A DNA stretch of 64,000 nt from Rhodanobacter sp. (GCA_030148505.1 JASBTI010000014.1:124001-188000), one strand, 5' to 3'. Counted from the first letter of the stretch, positions 9,005 through 19,814 are shown. Made by a program: numbers and translations. The notes: generated by a model from the letters alone, not told the origin.

Positions 9005-9433
9005 TCAATCGCCATCATCATCGTCATACCCATCATCACGCAGGTACCGGTGCGGATAGCTATCGCGATAGATCACCGTGCGAGTCACCACCCGACGACG
9101 CACGATCGGTAGACCATCTTCGTAGACTACAGTGCGCGGCGGATCGTAGTAGGTGGGTGGGCCGTAATAGACCGGAGCCGGGCGCAGCGCATCGCTGACC
9201 AGGCCTACCACGGCGCCAGTCACCAGGGCCCCGGCGATCCAGCGACCGCCGTCCAGGTGACCGCCGTCATGGTCGCGATAGCCGCGATGATATTCGCCGT
9301 GATGGCCGCCACGCCAGCCGTCATGACCACGCCAACCATCGTGCGCCGACGCGGCGACGGGCATGGCGACCGCAGCGGCAACCGCAAGACCGAGGGTCGC
9401 CAACTTGCTCACACTGTTGAAACGCTTGGTCAT
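9005..9433 (-). CDS. Secreted His/Gly/Asp-rich protein
   Basis: Signal peptide MTKRFNSVSKLATLGLAVAAAVAMPVAASA followed by HDGWRGHDGWRGGHHGEYHRGYRDHDGGH. Confidence 0.8.
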   Translation of the reverse strand: MTKRFNSVSKLATLGLAVAAAVAMPVAASAHDGWRGHDGWRGGHHGEYHRGYRDHDGGHLDGGRWIAGALVTGAVVGLVSDALRPAPVYYGPPTYYDPPRTVVYEDGLPIVRRRVVTRTVIYRDSYPHRYLRDDGYDDDDGD

Positions 9434-9498
9434 GATCAGTCTCCTCCGTTGGTACGCTGTCATCGTCGGTCCACCCCGCTTAATATGAACTGAAGGGT

Positions 9499-11685
9499 TT
9501 ACTTTTTAACCTGGGCGGAATCCCAGGGATTGACTCCCTGCTCGGCCTTGCGCCGCCGCAACAACCAGCATCCATGGATATCGGCGCGCCTGGCAAAGTC
9601 AAACGGGATGCTGGGGGCCGTCCAGTCCTCGATCTCGAAGCGCTGCTCCAGATCCACACGGTCCAGCTTGAACCGGCGGAAGTTGTTGGAGAACACAATC
9701 ACCCCGTCCCGCGTCAGACGCTCCCGGCAGGCGTCGAGCAACTTCACATGGTCGCGCTGCACGTCAAAGTCCTCGGCGCGCTTGGAGTTGGAGAAGGTCG
9801 GCGGGTCGACGAAGATCAGCCCGTAATGACCGCGGTCGCGCTGCAGGAACTCCAGCGCATCGAACTGCATCAACCGGTGACTGGCACCGCTGAAGCCGTT
9901 CAGCGCCAGGTTGCGCGAGGCCCATTCCAGATAGGTGGCGGACAGGTCCACGCTGGTGGTTTCCAACGCACCGCCTGCCGCCGCATGCACGCTGGCGGTG
10001 GCGGTGTAGGCAAACAGGTTGAGAAAGCATTTGCCGTGCGCCAACTCGCGTACTTTCGCCCGCACCAGCCGGTGATCGAGGAACAGTCCGGTATCGAGAT
10101 AATCCGTGAGATTGACCAGGAACTTCAGGCCGTCCTCCTCCACCTCGATGAACTCGTTACGCCGGTCAAGCTGGCCGTACTTGGACCCGCCCTTGCCGCG
10201 TTCGCGGGTCTTGATCGCGATGCGCTCACGCGGCACGCCGAGCACGTCACCGGCGACGCGAGCGATTTCGCGCAGGCGCAAGCGGGCGATATCAGCCGGC
10301 ACCTCGGCCGGTGCGCGGTATTCCTGGATGTGCAGGTGAGCGTTACCACTGGTGTCTCCGTACACATCGATTGCGGCGGCGTATTCGGGCAGATCCTGAT
10401 CGTAAGTGCGCCAGCAGTGGACGCCCTCACGCGCCAATCGCTTGCGCAAATGCTTGACGTTTTTTTCCAGCCGGTTCTTCAGCATCTGCGCACCGGCCGA
10501 CAGCGGCTTCGGCTCGCGCGGCGCTTCGTCGCGCTGGCTCAGGTCGAACGTCAGCAAGACGGTTTCCAGCGCGCCGTTGTAAAGCGCATAGCGCTTGTCC
10601 GCGTGCAATCGCATGGCGCGACCCAACTCCACGTCACCGGCGAGCACAGCGGCACGCCAGCCGCTGAAACGCGCACGTAACGTGTCACCCAGCAGGCGAT
10701 ACAGCTTCGGCATCTCGGCGCGTTCACCGAGCCGTTCGCCGTAGGGCGGATTGGTGATGACCAGGCCATAGCCGAGGCCCGGCGGCGGCGCGGCATGGGC
10801 CAGATCCTGCCGGTCCAACGTGAAGAAACCGGCCACACCCGCTTCCTGCGCGTTGCGTTTGGCCGTCTGCACCATGCGGGGGTCGGCATCGCTGCCGAAA
10901 AACACGCTGCGCAATCCACGCAAGCCGGTTTCGGCGCGTTGCTTGGCCTCGTCCAGCAAGCCGCGCCACAGCGCAATGTCGTGCTGCTGCCAACCGAGGA
11001 AGCCGAAATACTGACGGCGCAGGCCTGGTGCCACGTCCGCTGCCATCAGCGCCCCCTCGATCAGCAGCGTACCCGAGCCGCACATCGGATCGAGCAGGGC
11101 ACCGCCATCTGCATACATCTCGGGCCAGCGCGCACGCAGCAGCATGGCGGCGGCCAGGTTCTCCTTCAGCGGCGCTTCGCCCTGCACTTCGCGCCAGCCA
11201 CGGCGGTGCAATGGCGAGCCGGCCAGATCCAGCGACACCGTGGCGCGATCGCGACGCAGCCGCACATTGATGCGAATGTCCGGCTCATCGGTGTCGATGC
11301 CGGGTCGATTACCGTCCCGTTGGCGGAACTGGTCGACTACCGCGTCCTTGGTGCGCAGGCCGATGAACTGGCTGTGAGTGAGCTTGCTCATCGCGGTGCC
11401 CGCATCCACGGCGAAAGTGGCATGCGCGGCCAGGTGCTGGCTCCACTCGATGTCCTGCACACCGCGGTACAGCGCATCGTCGTCGACCGCATCGAATTCG
11501 GCTAGTGGCCGCAGGACGCGGCTGGCCAGACGCGACCAAAGGCAGGCGCGATACGCAATTTCGAGGGTTCCGGAAAAATGTACACCCGCCAGCGCCTCGC
11601 GTACGTCGCTGGCGCCGATCGCGACTAGTTCGTCGCGCAGCAGGTATTCCAGCCCTTTCGGGCAAGTCGCGAAGTAGGGGCTCAT
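9499..11685 (-). CDS. rlmL: Bifunctional 23S rRNA (guanine-N2/N7)-methyltransferase RlmKL
   Basis: THUMP plus two methyltransferase domains (DPMCGSGTLLIEGAL, TNPPYGERLG, LNLFAYTATASVHAA). Confidence 0.93.
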   Translation of the reverse strand: MSPYFATCPKGLEYLLRDELVAIGASDVREALAGVHFSGTLEIAYRACLWSRLASRVLRPLAEFDAVDDDALYRGVQDIEWSQHLAAHATFAVDAGTAMSKLTHSQFIGLRTKDAVVDQFRQRDGNRPGIDTDEPDIRINVRLRRDRATVSLDLAGSPLHRRGWREVQGEAPLKENLAAAMLLRARWPEMYADGGALLDPMCGSGTLLIEGALMAADVAPGLRRQYFGFLGWQQHDIALWRGLLDEAKQRAETGLRGLRSVFFGSDADPRMVQTAKRNAQEAGVAGFFTLDRQDLAHAAPPPGLGYGLVITNPPYGERLGERAEMPKLYRLLGDTLRARFSGWRAAVLAGDVELGRAMRLHADKRYALYNGALETVLLTFDLSQRDEAPREPKPLSAGAQMLKNRLEKNVKHLRKRLAREGVHCWRTYDQDLPEYAAAIDVYGDTSGNAHLHIQEYRAPAEVPADIARLRLREIARVAGDVLGVPRERIAIKTRERGKGGSKYGQLDRRNEFIEVEEDGLKFLVNLTDYLDTGLFLDHRLVRAKVRELAHGKCFLNLFAYTATASVHAAAGGALETTSVDLSATYLEWASRNLALNGFSGASHRLMQFDALEFLQRDRGHYGLIFVDPPTFSNSKRAEDFDVQRDHVKLLDACRERLTRDGVIVFSNNFRRFKLDRVDLEQRFEIEDWTAPSIPFDFARRADIHGCWLLRRRKAEQGVNPWDSAQVKK

Positions 11686-12209
11686 GCAGGATCCGTCAAT
11701 CGATCGAGCAGCGACGAAAACTGGGCGGCAATGGCGGCCATGCTGTCTCCCAGGCGGTGGTCGTCATCCAGTAACAGCAGTGGCAGACGACGGCGAGCGC
11801 AGAACGCCTGAATTCCTCCGACCGGACATACCTCGTCACGCCACCCGTGGATCAGCATGCCAGGTACGCCGCGGCGCAGATCAAGCGCACGTGGGTAACC
11901 GGGAATGCCGCTCGGTGTGGCCAGCAACAACAACCCGGCAACCGGTACATCCAGCGAGGCCAGGCCGGAAACGAACGCCCCCATGCTCGATCCGATCAAC
12001 AGCGGTGGCGCGTCCAGCGACTCGATGGTCGCGCGCAGACGGGCGATCCGTGGCGCCACCGAATCGGCATGTCCGCGTGCATCGTCGGTACGATAGTCCG
12101 GCCGGTGCGTGCACCAACCCCGTGATTCCGCCAGTGCGGCCAGCGCGCTGATCTTGGTGGCGTCCGGACTGGAATCCGAGCCGTGCGAAAGAATGATATG
12201 GCCGCGCAT
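11682..12209 (-). CDS. Alpha/beta hydrolase family protein
   Basis: LIGSSMGAFVSGLA nucleophile elbow, HGWRDEVCP, DDDHRLGD; overlaps rlmKL start by 4 nt. Confidence 0.8.
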   Translation of the reverse strand: MRGHIILSHGSDSSPDATKISALAALAESRGWCTHRPDYRTDDARGHADSVAPRIARLRATIESLDAPPLLIGSSMGAFVSGLASLDVPVAGLLLLATPSGIPGYPRALDLRRGVPGMLIHGWRDEVCPVGGIQAFCARRRLPLLLLDDDHRLGDSMAAIAAQFSSLLDRLTDPA

Positions 12210-12294
12210 GACGGTCTCCGTGAACGTCCGTTGCAGGACGCGCATCGTAGCAGGGCCGTTCCCGTCCGGCCTGCCGCCGTGCGAGACTTTCGCC

Positions 12295-12858
12295 ATGCCG
12301 ATAACTATCCACGACCAGCCTTTGCCTTATGTGGCGCAGCTGTCCGAGCGCCCCGCCAGCGCCGTCGAGCTGGTGGTGATCCATTGCACCGAGCTGTCTG
12401 ACCTGGCCGAAGCCCGTCGTTACGGCGAAAAAGCCCTGTATACCAATGGTACGGGCAACAGCGGGCACTACTATATCGATCGCGACGGCACGATCTACCG
12501 TTACGTTCCCGGCACCCGCATGGCCAACCATGTGCGAGGGTACAACCCGCAATCGATCGGTATCGAGCTGGTCAACCGCGGCCGCTATCCGCGCTGGTGG
12601 GATTCGCGGCAGCAACAGATGACCGAGCCCTATACCGAGGCCCAGGTTGGCGCACTGCGCGCCTTGCTGGCGCAGCTTCGCAACGATTTCCCGAACCTGC
12701 GCCAGATCGCCGGGCACGAGGATCTGGACACTGCGATGATCCCGGCCAGCGACGACCCCTCCAGGGAAATCCACCGCAAACTCGATCCAGGCCCGCTGTT
12801 CCCGTGGAATGAAGTACTCGCGGGCAGCGGACTGCAACGCATCGGCACCGATCGCTGA
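12295..12858 (+). CDS. N-acetylmuramoyl-L-alanine amidase (AmpD-like)
   Basis: VVIHCTELSDL, GHYYIDRDGTIYRYVP, NPQSIGIELVN, GHEDLDT, KLDPGPLFPW. Confidence 0.88.
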   Translation: MPITIHDQPLPYVAQLSERPASAVELVVIHCTELSDLAEARRYGEKALYTNGTGNSGHYYIDRDGTIYRYVPGTRMANHVRGYNPQSIGIELVNRGRYPRWWDSRQQQMTEPYTEAQVGALRALLAQLRNDFPNLRQIAGHEDLDTAMIPASDDPSREIHRKLDPGPLFPWNEVLAGSGLQRIGTDR

Positions 12859-12939
12859 AACAGCGTTCTTCAAAGCGGATCACTGGCTCCCGGCGGCTAT
12901 AATCGACGGCTTGCCCCCTCAAACCAGGACATTTTTCAC

Positions 12940-13806
12940 ATGCGGGAAGTCCACGTCGCCGAACTGATCGAGTTGCTGCAACTCGAACGGCTGGAAGACA
13001 ATCTTTTCCGCGGCCAGAGCCGGGATATCGGCACCCGCTTCGTGTTTGGCGGACAGGTGCTGGGACAGGCGCTGGCGGCGGCGCAGGAGACCGTGGAGTC
13101 GGCCCGCGAGGCGCATTCCCTGCATGCCTATTTCCTGCGTGCCGGCGATATCACCGCACCCATTGTCTACAATGTGGAGCGAACCCGCGACGGGGGCTCG
13201 TTCTCGTCACGGCGGGTGGTGGCGATCCAGCATGGCCAACCGATCCTCAACGGCTCGATCTCGTTTCAGCGGCCGGAGTCGGGCTTCGAACATCAGACCG
13301 CCATGCCCGAGGTACCCTCCCCTGACGAGCTGCCGCCGATGCGTCATTTGCCGCAGGCGGAGCTGGACCGCTTGCCGGTAAAGTTGCAGCGCTGGTTGGG
13401 TATCGATGGCCCGTTCGAATTTCGCCAGGTATGGCCTCGTGACGAGCTGCACCCCGTCAAACAGCCGCCCATCCAGCACATCTGGTTTCGCCTCACCGCG
13501 CCGATCGGCGACGCCGCGATTTTGCATCGCACCATGCTTGCGTACGCGTCGGATTTTCACCTGATTGGCACCGCCACCCTGCCCCACGGGATCTCCTACA
13601 TGACCCGCAATGTACAGATGGCCAGCCTCGACCATGCCCTGTGGTTCCATCGTCCCTTTCGAGTCGACCAGTGGCTGCTGTATTCATTCGACAGCCCCAC
13701 GGCGCAAGGTGGCCGTGGTCTCGCGCGTGGCCAGATTTTCACGCGCGACGGCCAGCTGATCGCGTCCACCGCGCAGGAGGGTCTGATCCGCCTGCGCGGC
13801 AACTGA
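12940..13806 (+). CDS. tesB: Acyl-CoA thioesterase II
   Basis: FRGQSRDIGTRFVFGGQVLGQAL, RDGGSFSSRRVVAIQ, SLDHALWFHRPFR. Confidence 0.93.
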   Translation: MREVHVAELIELLQLERLEDNLFRGQSRDIGTRFVFGGQVLGQALAAAQETVESAREAHSLHAYFLRAGDITAPIVYNVERTRDGGSFSSRRVVAIQHGQPILNGSISFQRPESGFEHQTAMPEVPSPDELPPMRHLPQAELDRLPVKLQRWLGIDGPFEFRQVWPRDELHPVKQPPIQHIWFRLTAPIGDAAILHRTMLAYASDFHLIGTATLPHGISYMTRNVQMASLDHALWFHRPFRVDQWLLYSFDSPTAQGGRGLARGQIFTRDGQLIASTAQEGLIRLRGN

Positions 13807-13828
13807 GCCGTTCGCGTAAACTGCCCCC

Positions 13829-14221
13829 ATGCGCCAGATCTATACCTCTCCCCGGGCGGAGAACATCGACAACGTGGTTGCCCTGATGGCCGAAAACGGC
13901 ATCGAGACCACAGTGGCGAACCGCTCCAACTACAACCGCCGCAACTGGCAGCGTTTCAGCTATACGCAACGCCAGGGTGATCGCGAAAGCTGGGCACAAG
14001 TGTGGGTCAGCCATGCTGATGACTACACCCGCGCCCGCGCCCTGCTGCGCGAAATCGGCATCGAACCGGTGATCCGCCACGGCGAAGAACTGGCTGCTGC
14101 CCGCAACCCCACACCGGTTAACCAACGTCAGCGCACCGTGGTAAGGGCGCGTCGCATCGCGCTGCTGGCCGTGCTGGCCGCCTTTGCGATGGTGGTGCTG
14201 CGCTACCTGCACGTGGTGTGA
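13829..14221 (+). CDS. DUF2007-like putative signal-transducing protein with C-terminal TM
   Basis: Short N-terminal ferredoxin-like DUF2007-type domain, C-terminal hydrophobic helix. Confidence 0.6.
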   Translation: MRQIYTSPRAENIDNVVALMAENGIETTVANRSNYNRRNWQRFSYTQRQGDRESWAQVWVSHADDYTRARALLREIGIEPVIRHGEELAAARNPTPVNQRQRTVVRARRIALLAVLAAFAMVVLRYLHVV

Positions 14222-14267
14222 CGTGGTGCGATGGTACCGTCCAAGCCGGCGAGCATAGAATCGGGGC

Positions 14268-14972
14268 ATGCGCTCCGACCCTGTCCGTCTGTTCCAGACC
14301 CTGCCCCACGCGTGCGGTTATTACGCCGATCGCACCGCACAGAATCTGGTCATCGATCCGGCTGCGCCTCAACTCGACAGACTGTATGGACCTGCGCTGG
14401 AACGAGGCTTTCGTCGCGCCGGGGGCCATCTGTATCTGCCCAACTGCCCGCAATGTCGCGCGTGTACGCCGTGCCGGATTGACGTGGAGCACTTTCAGCC
14501 GGACCGCTCACAGCGCCGCTGCCACAAGCGTAATGCGGATCTCCAGATCAGCGAATCGATGCCTGGCTACAACCGTGAACGGCATGCCTTGTACGAGCGT
14601 TATCTGCAAAGCCGTCATCGTGGTGGCGGCATGGACGAGGCCGAGGCCAGTGACTTTCGCCGCTTCCTCACCGCACCGTGGAGTCCCACATTGTTCCTAG
14701 AGCTACGGTTACGGGAGCGCTTGCTGGCCGTCGCCGTCACGGATGTCTCCATCAACGGCCTTTCCGCGGTCTATACGTTTTACGATCCCGAGGAAAGCGG
14801 GCGCGGCCTTGGCACCTACGCAATCCTGCAGCAGGTGGAGCTTGCCAGACGCCGGGGCATGCCATGGCTCTACCTGGGCTTCTGGATCGACGGCCACCCG
14901 AAGATGGACTACAAGCGACGCTTTCGACCACTGCAACTTCGCGTAGCCAGCGGTTGGACGACGATGACCTGA
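14268..14972 (+). CDS. bpt: Aspartate/glutamate leucyltransferase (arginyltransferase family)
   Basis: CGYYADRTAQNLVIDP, GFRRAGGHLYLPNCPQCRACTPCRI, LYLGFWIDGHPKMDYK. Confidence 0.92.
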   Translation: MRSDPVRLFQTLPHACGYYADRTAQNLVIDPAAPQLDRLYGPALERGFRRAGGHLYLPNCPQCRACTPCRIDVEHFQPDRSQRRCHKRNADLQISESMPGYNRERHALYERYLQSRHRGGGMDEAEASDFRRFLTAPWSPTLFLELRLRERLLAVAVTDVSINGLSAVYTFYDPEESGRGLGTYAILQQVELARRRGMPWLYLGFWIDGHPKMDYKRRFRPLQLRVASGWTTMT

Positions 14973-15148
14973 GGTAAGCAAATCACAGCGAAGCTCAATG
15001 CCTCGTTCCGGCCTGGGCATTTTATGTCGTCGGCGCGTCACGCAGATCAAAATCTACTGCATCGATGTGGGAAAAAGCAGGCTGGAGCGCCTCCAACCTG
15101 CCTTTATGGCGTGCAGGGAAACTCAATCCAACATGATGTGATGCGTGG

Positions 15149-15697
15149 CTATCGAGCAGCCACTTCCTGTTGTTGAGTGACCTTGAAGTCCGTGACTTGG
15201 TTGTTTCCGTCACACATCACATTGGCTGTCAGATTCGCTCGTTGATATTTCATGGGGATCGCGACCACGGCCTGGCCTTCGCCACCGACTCCGATCAGCG
15301 GCTGATGGCTGAAACTCGACCACTTCCCATAAGAAGACTCCAGCGATGTCCACATCCGTGCAAGATGCTCAGGCGTGACCTGACTCTGCGCCGATGGGCT
15401 GAAAGACTTCAAAGCACCCTTGTAATCCTGGCTCGCAAGCTCATGCAGCATCCACCGCGCCTGCCTCAGACATTGCCCGATAAGAATGCCGCTCGGCGAA
15501 TGAGAATCCGAGGTCAGTAGGGAAAAATCGTATTTCCGGAACGGCGGGCTGGCCGTTTGGTAAGCAGAAAAGTTGCGGGTTGTCTGCAAGCTGTCCCGCA
15601 TTCCTTGGGTCACTCCCTGATTCTGCGTGCCTTGTGCCCACGCACAATCCATCAAAGACAGGGTCAAGACAACGGAGGTCATCAACACCATCTTCAT
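15149..15697 (-). CDS. Hypothetical secreted protein
   Basis: Signal peptide MKMVLMTSVVLTLSLMDCAWAQG; no recognised domain. Confidence 0.65.
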   Translation of the reverse strand: MKMVLMTSVVLTLSLMDCAWAQGTQNQGVTQGMRDSLQTTRNFSAYQTASPPFRKYDFSLLTSDSHSPSGILIGQCLRQARWMLHELASQDYKGALKSFSPSAQSQVTPEHLARMWTSLESSYGKWSSFSHQPLIGVGGEGQAVVAIPMKYQRANLTANVMCDGNNQVTDFKVTQQQEVAAR

Positions 15698-15969
15698 GCG
15701 CTCTCTCCTTCGTAGCGGCAGGTTCTATTACTGCGGATCACCAGCAAAGCCCCCAGGCGCAGACATCGAAAGAAAAAACGACTCTCGTGCTGACCTTGAT
15801 GTTCATCCTTGTGGCAACCACGGTACGGCAGCCTCAGGATGATCCTTTCAAAAAAATGTCAAATCAACAGTTTGGATCAAGCATGAACGCCCAAAGTTCG
15901 CTTAAGTGCACGAAAGCCGTGGCCACACGCGTTCAAAATCCGTATTTTCATGCGCTATGCGCCGCCGAT

Positions 15970-17493
15970 TCACGTGGCGCCGGCTGATCTCGAACCCGCC
16001 GGATACGGAAACAGCTTCTCCAGTGGAATCGAGATGCCGTCGTCACCGACCACCCGGCAGTGGCTGCGATCAAGCTGGCGTGGATCATCGACGCCGCAAC
16101 TGTGCGCGATGATGCCAACCTCGCGTATCACGTTGGTCGCGTAGTGATAAACCTTTTCGCTTTTGTCGGTCACTACCAGCCCGCGCTGCAGCCTCGGATT
16201 CTGCGTCGTGATACCGGTCGGACAGGTGTTGCGGTTGCACTGCAGCGACTGGATGCAACCCAGAGCCAGCATGAAGCCACGCGCCGAGTTGACGAAGTCC
16301 GCACCGGTCGACAACGCTCGCGCCACGTCGTACGCGGTCACGCATTTGCCCGAGCAGATTACCTTGATCCGCTGGCGCAGGCCTTTGACGATCAAGGTGT
16401 CGACCAGCGCCGGTAACGCTTCATGCAACGGCAGGCCCACCCCTTCCATCAGGGTTTGCGGTGCCGCACCGGTGCCACCCTCGGAGCCATCGACAATAAT
16501 GAAATCCGGTGCGCTTTCGATCCCTCGACGGTGTACCTCGTCACATAGCTGCTCGATCCAGGCCAGTCCGCCGAACACCGCCTTGAAACCCACCGGCTTG
16601 CCGGTGAGCTCGCGGATATGCGAGATCGCATCCATCAGTTCGGCGACGTTGGCGATATCCAGGTGCCGGTTCGGGCTTTGCGAGTCCTCGCCCATCGGAA
16701 TCCCACGGATCGCCGCAATCTCCTCGGTTACCTTGGCCCCAGGCAACAAACCGCCCATGCCCGGCTTGGCACCCTGGCCGAGCTTGATGCTGACCATCCT
16801 GACCTGCTGGTGCGCGCAGACTGCCTGAAGCTTGTCGTCGTCCAGCCTGCCATCGGGAGTACGTACACCGTACTTGGCGGTGCCGATCTCGAACACGATG
16901 TCGCAGCCACCTTCCAGATGATACGGGGCAAGGCCACCCTCCCCGGTATCGAGCCAGATACCCGCCTTCGCTGCGCCGATCGAAAGCGCACGTACGGCCG
17001 GCGCCGACAGCGCACCGAAACTCATTGCCGAAATATTGAAGAAGGCGGCATGGTCGTACGGCTGGCGCGCATAAGGACCAATGCGTATCGGCTTCGGCTT
17101 CACCTGATGATCGCCCAGGGCAGGAAAGGCGGCGTTGACGAAGAACGGTACGCCTTCCGCGCGCAGATCGCGGGTGGAGCCGAAAGCGTTGGTGTTTTCC
17201 GCGTTACGGGCTGCACGATAAACCCATACGCGCTGGGCACGGTTGAACGGCAGCTCCTCGCGGTCGCTGGAATACAGGTATTGCCGAAAGAACTCACCCA
17301 GCCGCGAGAAGCCGTAGCGGAAGTGCCCGATCACCGGGAAGTTGCGCAACACCGAATTGGCAGTCTGCTGGCGATCAAGCACCCAGGTGACCAGTACCAC
17401 CACCACGCCGAAGACCAACAGCAACACCAAGGCTGCAGCGAACGTTTCAACCAGCACCACCAGCCAATGCGAGAAACCCGTTGCCTGCATCAT
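15970..17493 (-). CDS. FMN-binding glutamate synthase family protein (second paralogue)
   Basis: Same architecture as 2732..4330: N-terminal TMs, ISAMSFGALS, DTGEGGLAPYHLEGG, VDGSEGGTGAAP, CIQSLQCNRNTCPTG. Confidence 0.9.
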   Translation of the reverse strand: MMQATGFSHWLVVLVETFAAALVLLLVFGVVVVLVTWVLDRQQTANSVLRNFPVIGHFRYGFSRLGEFFRQYLYSSDREELPFNRAQRVWVYRAARNAENTNAFGSTRDLRAEGVPFFVNAAFPALGDHQVKPKPIRIGPYARQPYDHAAFFNISAMSFGALSAPAVRALSIGAAKAGIWLDTGEGGLAPYHLEGGCDIVFEIGTAKYGVRTPDGRLDDDKLQAVCAHQQVRMVSIKLGQGAKPGMGGLLPGAKVTEEIAAIRGIPMGEDSQSPNRHLDIANVAELMDAISHIRELTGKPVGFKAVFGGLAWIEQLCDEVHRRGIESAPDFIIVDGSEGGTGAAPQTLMEGVGLPLHEALPALVDTLIVKGLRQRIKVICSGKCVTAYDVARALSTGADFVNSARGFMLALGCIQSLQCNRNTCPTGITTQNPRLQRGLVVTDKSEKVYHYATNVIREVGIIAHSCGVDDPRQLDRSHCRVVGDDGISIPLEKLFPYPAGSRSAGAT

Positions 17494-17547
17494 CACTCTC
17501 CCGTGTTGTTGTGGATCAAGCAAAACCCTGCTCTCGCCCCGCTGCGC

Positions 17548-18729
17548 TCACAGCTCCACACGAAGCCGGGCCGCCGCTCTTGCGGCCTTGGCTCTGGCTG
17601 CCCCGACGTTCTCGTCGCGCGCCAGCGTTACCGCCATTCGCCTGCGCCCTTTCACAGTCGGCTTGCCGAAAATTCGCAACTGGGTATCGGACTCGACCAG
17701 TGCGTCAGCCACGTTGAAATATCGCGGTGCTGCGCCATCGCCCTCGACCAGCACGGCATACGAAGCCGAGGCGCCCAGCTGCCGGATCACGGGAATCGGC
17801 AGACCAAGGATCGCCCGCGCGTGCAGCGCGAATTCCGACAACTCCTGCGACACCAGGGTGACCAAGCCCGTGTCGTGCGGACGCGGACTGACTTCGGAAA
17901 AGATCACGTCGTCGCCCTTGACGAAGAATTCCACCCCGAATACGCCCCAACCGCCGAGCGCACCGGTGATCGCCCCCGCCTGACGCTGCGCCTCGGCTAC
18001 CGCGGCCTCGCTCATCGGTTGCGGCTGCCAGGATTCACGGTAATCACCCTCCTCCTGGCGGTGGCCGATCGGCGCACAGAAACTCACCCCATCCCGGTGA
18101 CACACTGTGAGCAGGGTGATCTCGTAGTCGAAATCGACGAAACCCTCGATGATCACCCGACCCTTGCCGGCACGACCACCCGATTGGGCATACGCCCATG
18201 CGGCGGCCAGTTCATGCTCGCCTCGCACCACGCTTTGGCCCTTGCCGGAAGAGCTCATTACTGGCTTGATCACAAACGGCAGGCCGATCTCCGCTACCGC
18301 CGCGTGATACTGCGTCTCATCATCGCAGAACCGGTACGGTGAAGTCGGCAGCTGCAATTCTTCAGCCGCAAGCCGTCGAATACCCTCGCGGTCCATCGTC
18401 AGCCATGCCGCCCGCGCGGTTGGAACCACGTGCAAGCCGCCCTTTTCCAGCTCGACGAGGGTCGGCGTGTGAATCGCCTCGATTTCCGGCACCACCAGAT
18501 CGGGCTGCTCCAATGCGATCACCCCACGCAGCGCGTTGCCATCAAGCATGTCCAGCACATGACTGCGGTGGGCAACTTGCATCGCCGGCGCATCAGCGTA
18601 GCGATCCACTGCGATCACTTCGACCGCATAGCGCTGCAACTCGATTGCCACCTCCTTGCCCAACTCGCCGGCGCCCAGCAACAGTACGCGGATGGCATGC
18701 TCCGAATGGGGGGTGCCAAATGGCTTCAT
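17548..18729 (-). CDS. purT: Formate-dependent phosphoribosylglycinamide formyltransferase
   Basis: [20 protein letters not shown]-grasp core, [14 protein letters not shown]. Confidence 0.95.
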   Translation of the reverse strand: MKPFGTPHSEHAIRVLLLGAGELGKEVAIELQRYAVEVIAVDRYADAPAMQVAHRSHVLDMLDGNALRGVIALEQPDLVVPEIEAIHTPTLVELEKGGLHVVPTARAAWLTMDREGIRRLAAEELQLPTSPYRFCDDETQYHAAVAEIGLPFVIKPVMSSSGKGQSVVRGEHELAAAWAYAQSGGRAGKGRVIIEGFVDFDYEITLLTVCHRDGVSFCAPIGHRQEEGDYRESWQPQPMSEAAVAEAQRQAGAITGALGGWGVFGVEFFVKGDDVIFSEVSPRPHDTGLVTLVSQELSEFALHARAILGLPIPVIRQLGASASYAVLVEGDGAAPRYFNVADALVESDTQLRIFGKPTVKGRRRMAVTLARDENVGAARAKAARAAARLRVEL

Positions 18730-18998
18730 CAACCGGCTCCTGAGGCAAAGCCGCAGTGTAACGGCCTGCGGGCAGCAATGGCGCAGTCGCGCTCATGCAC
18801 AACCAATACCCTCACTGGGGCAAGCGCTGGCGGTCGGTCAGTCCGGGCCTGATCATGAAAATGCTGAGGTCGGGACCCGATCAGAACGCCCCACGTGGAT
18901 CCTTAGTCTCCGACGCCCTGTCGCTCAAGCACTGAACGAAGGATCGGGATCGGAGGTTTTCAGCCGCGCGATGCGCTGATCCGCGCGGGTCGACAACC

Positions 18999-19379
18999 TC
19001 AGCGGCCGTCTGCCACGGCGACCCGCAGCTGGGGCAGGGAAAGCGCCTCCTGTTTGCCATCAGCGTCAACCAGGAACAAATGGCCGTCACGCTGCACCAG
19101 CGCATCGACATCCTGCAAGCCTTGCTCGATCTTGATCCGACGCAGTGGGCGTCCGTTGGCAGCGTTGTAGACCACCAGTTGATCCGCTGTTCCGTCTGCC
19201 ACCAGTAGCCAGTTGTGGCCTTGATCACGCCAATGGGCCATGGCATCGAGAGTTGGCGTGGCTCCTGACCGCACCCGCGGATAGTCACTCAGGCCAAACC
19301 CACTCAGCACGATCGCCGCCAAGGCAAGCGCCAACAGCCAGGAAGGAGGACGGATCGCCGCGAATTTGCTCATGCGCAC
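18999..19379 (-). CDS. Hypothetical secreted/anchored protein
   Basis: N-terminal hydrophobic segment; no recognised domain. Confidence 0.55.
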   Translation of the reverse strand: MRMSKFAAIRPPSWLLALALAAIVLSGFGLSDYPRVRSGATPTLDAMAHWRDQGHNWLLVADGTADQLVVYNAANGRPLRRIKIEQGLQDVDALVQRDGHLFLVDADGKQEALSLPQLRVAVADGR

Positions 19380-19436
19380 AGCATGAGCCCCCTCGGTGAC
19401 AGGCGCATGACATCGGCACCGCCCCTGACGTGGCGT

Positions 19437-19814
19437 TCATAGGGTCCGGCGCAGCGACAAGCCCAGTGCGATCCAGCCGGCTATGAAGCCGAGGCCGCCA
19501 AACGGCGTGATAATCCCGATCCAGTGCGGTGCACCGAGTGCCAGCGCGTAAAGACTGCCGCTGAATAACACGATACCCAGGGTCAAGGCGAAGGTCGCCA
19601 CACGACCTGCCTGTCCCTCCCCTAGGCTCACCGCTATCATCAGCGCCAGCGCGTGCCAGACGTGATAGTCGACTGCAGTGTGCCAAAGTTCCAGATGGCC
19701 GGTATCGAGTACGCCGCGCAACCCATGGGCACCGAAGGCGCCAAGTACGACGGCACTGGCGCCGGTCACACCCACCAGCCACGCAACCCGGGCACTGACA
19801 TTTTGTCGCATCAT
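19437..19814 (-). CDS. DUF423 family membrane protein
   Basis: GASAVVLGAFGAHGLR, WHTAVDYHVWHALALM, PFGGLGFIAGWIAL. Confidence 0.88.
   Translation of the reverse strand: MMRQNVSARVAWLVGVTGASAVVLGAFGAHGLRGVLDTGHLELWHTAVDYHVWHALALMIAVSLGEGQAGRVATFALTLGIVLFSGSLYALALGAPHWIGIITPFGGLGFIAGWIALGLSLRRTL

Noticed and set aside
9574-10680. 368-aa plus-strand ORF opposite rlmKL
   Set aside because: Shadow ORF of a confident CDS
16618-18342. 574-aa plus-strand ORF
   Set aside because: Antisense to the GltB-like gene and purT; composition and lack of domains indicate a shadow ORF
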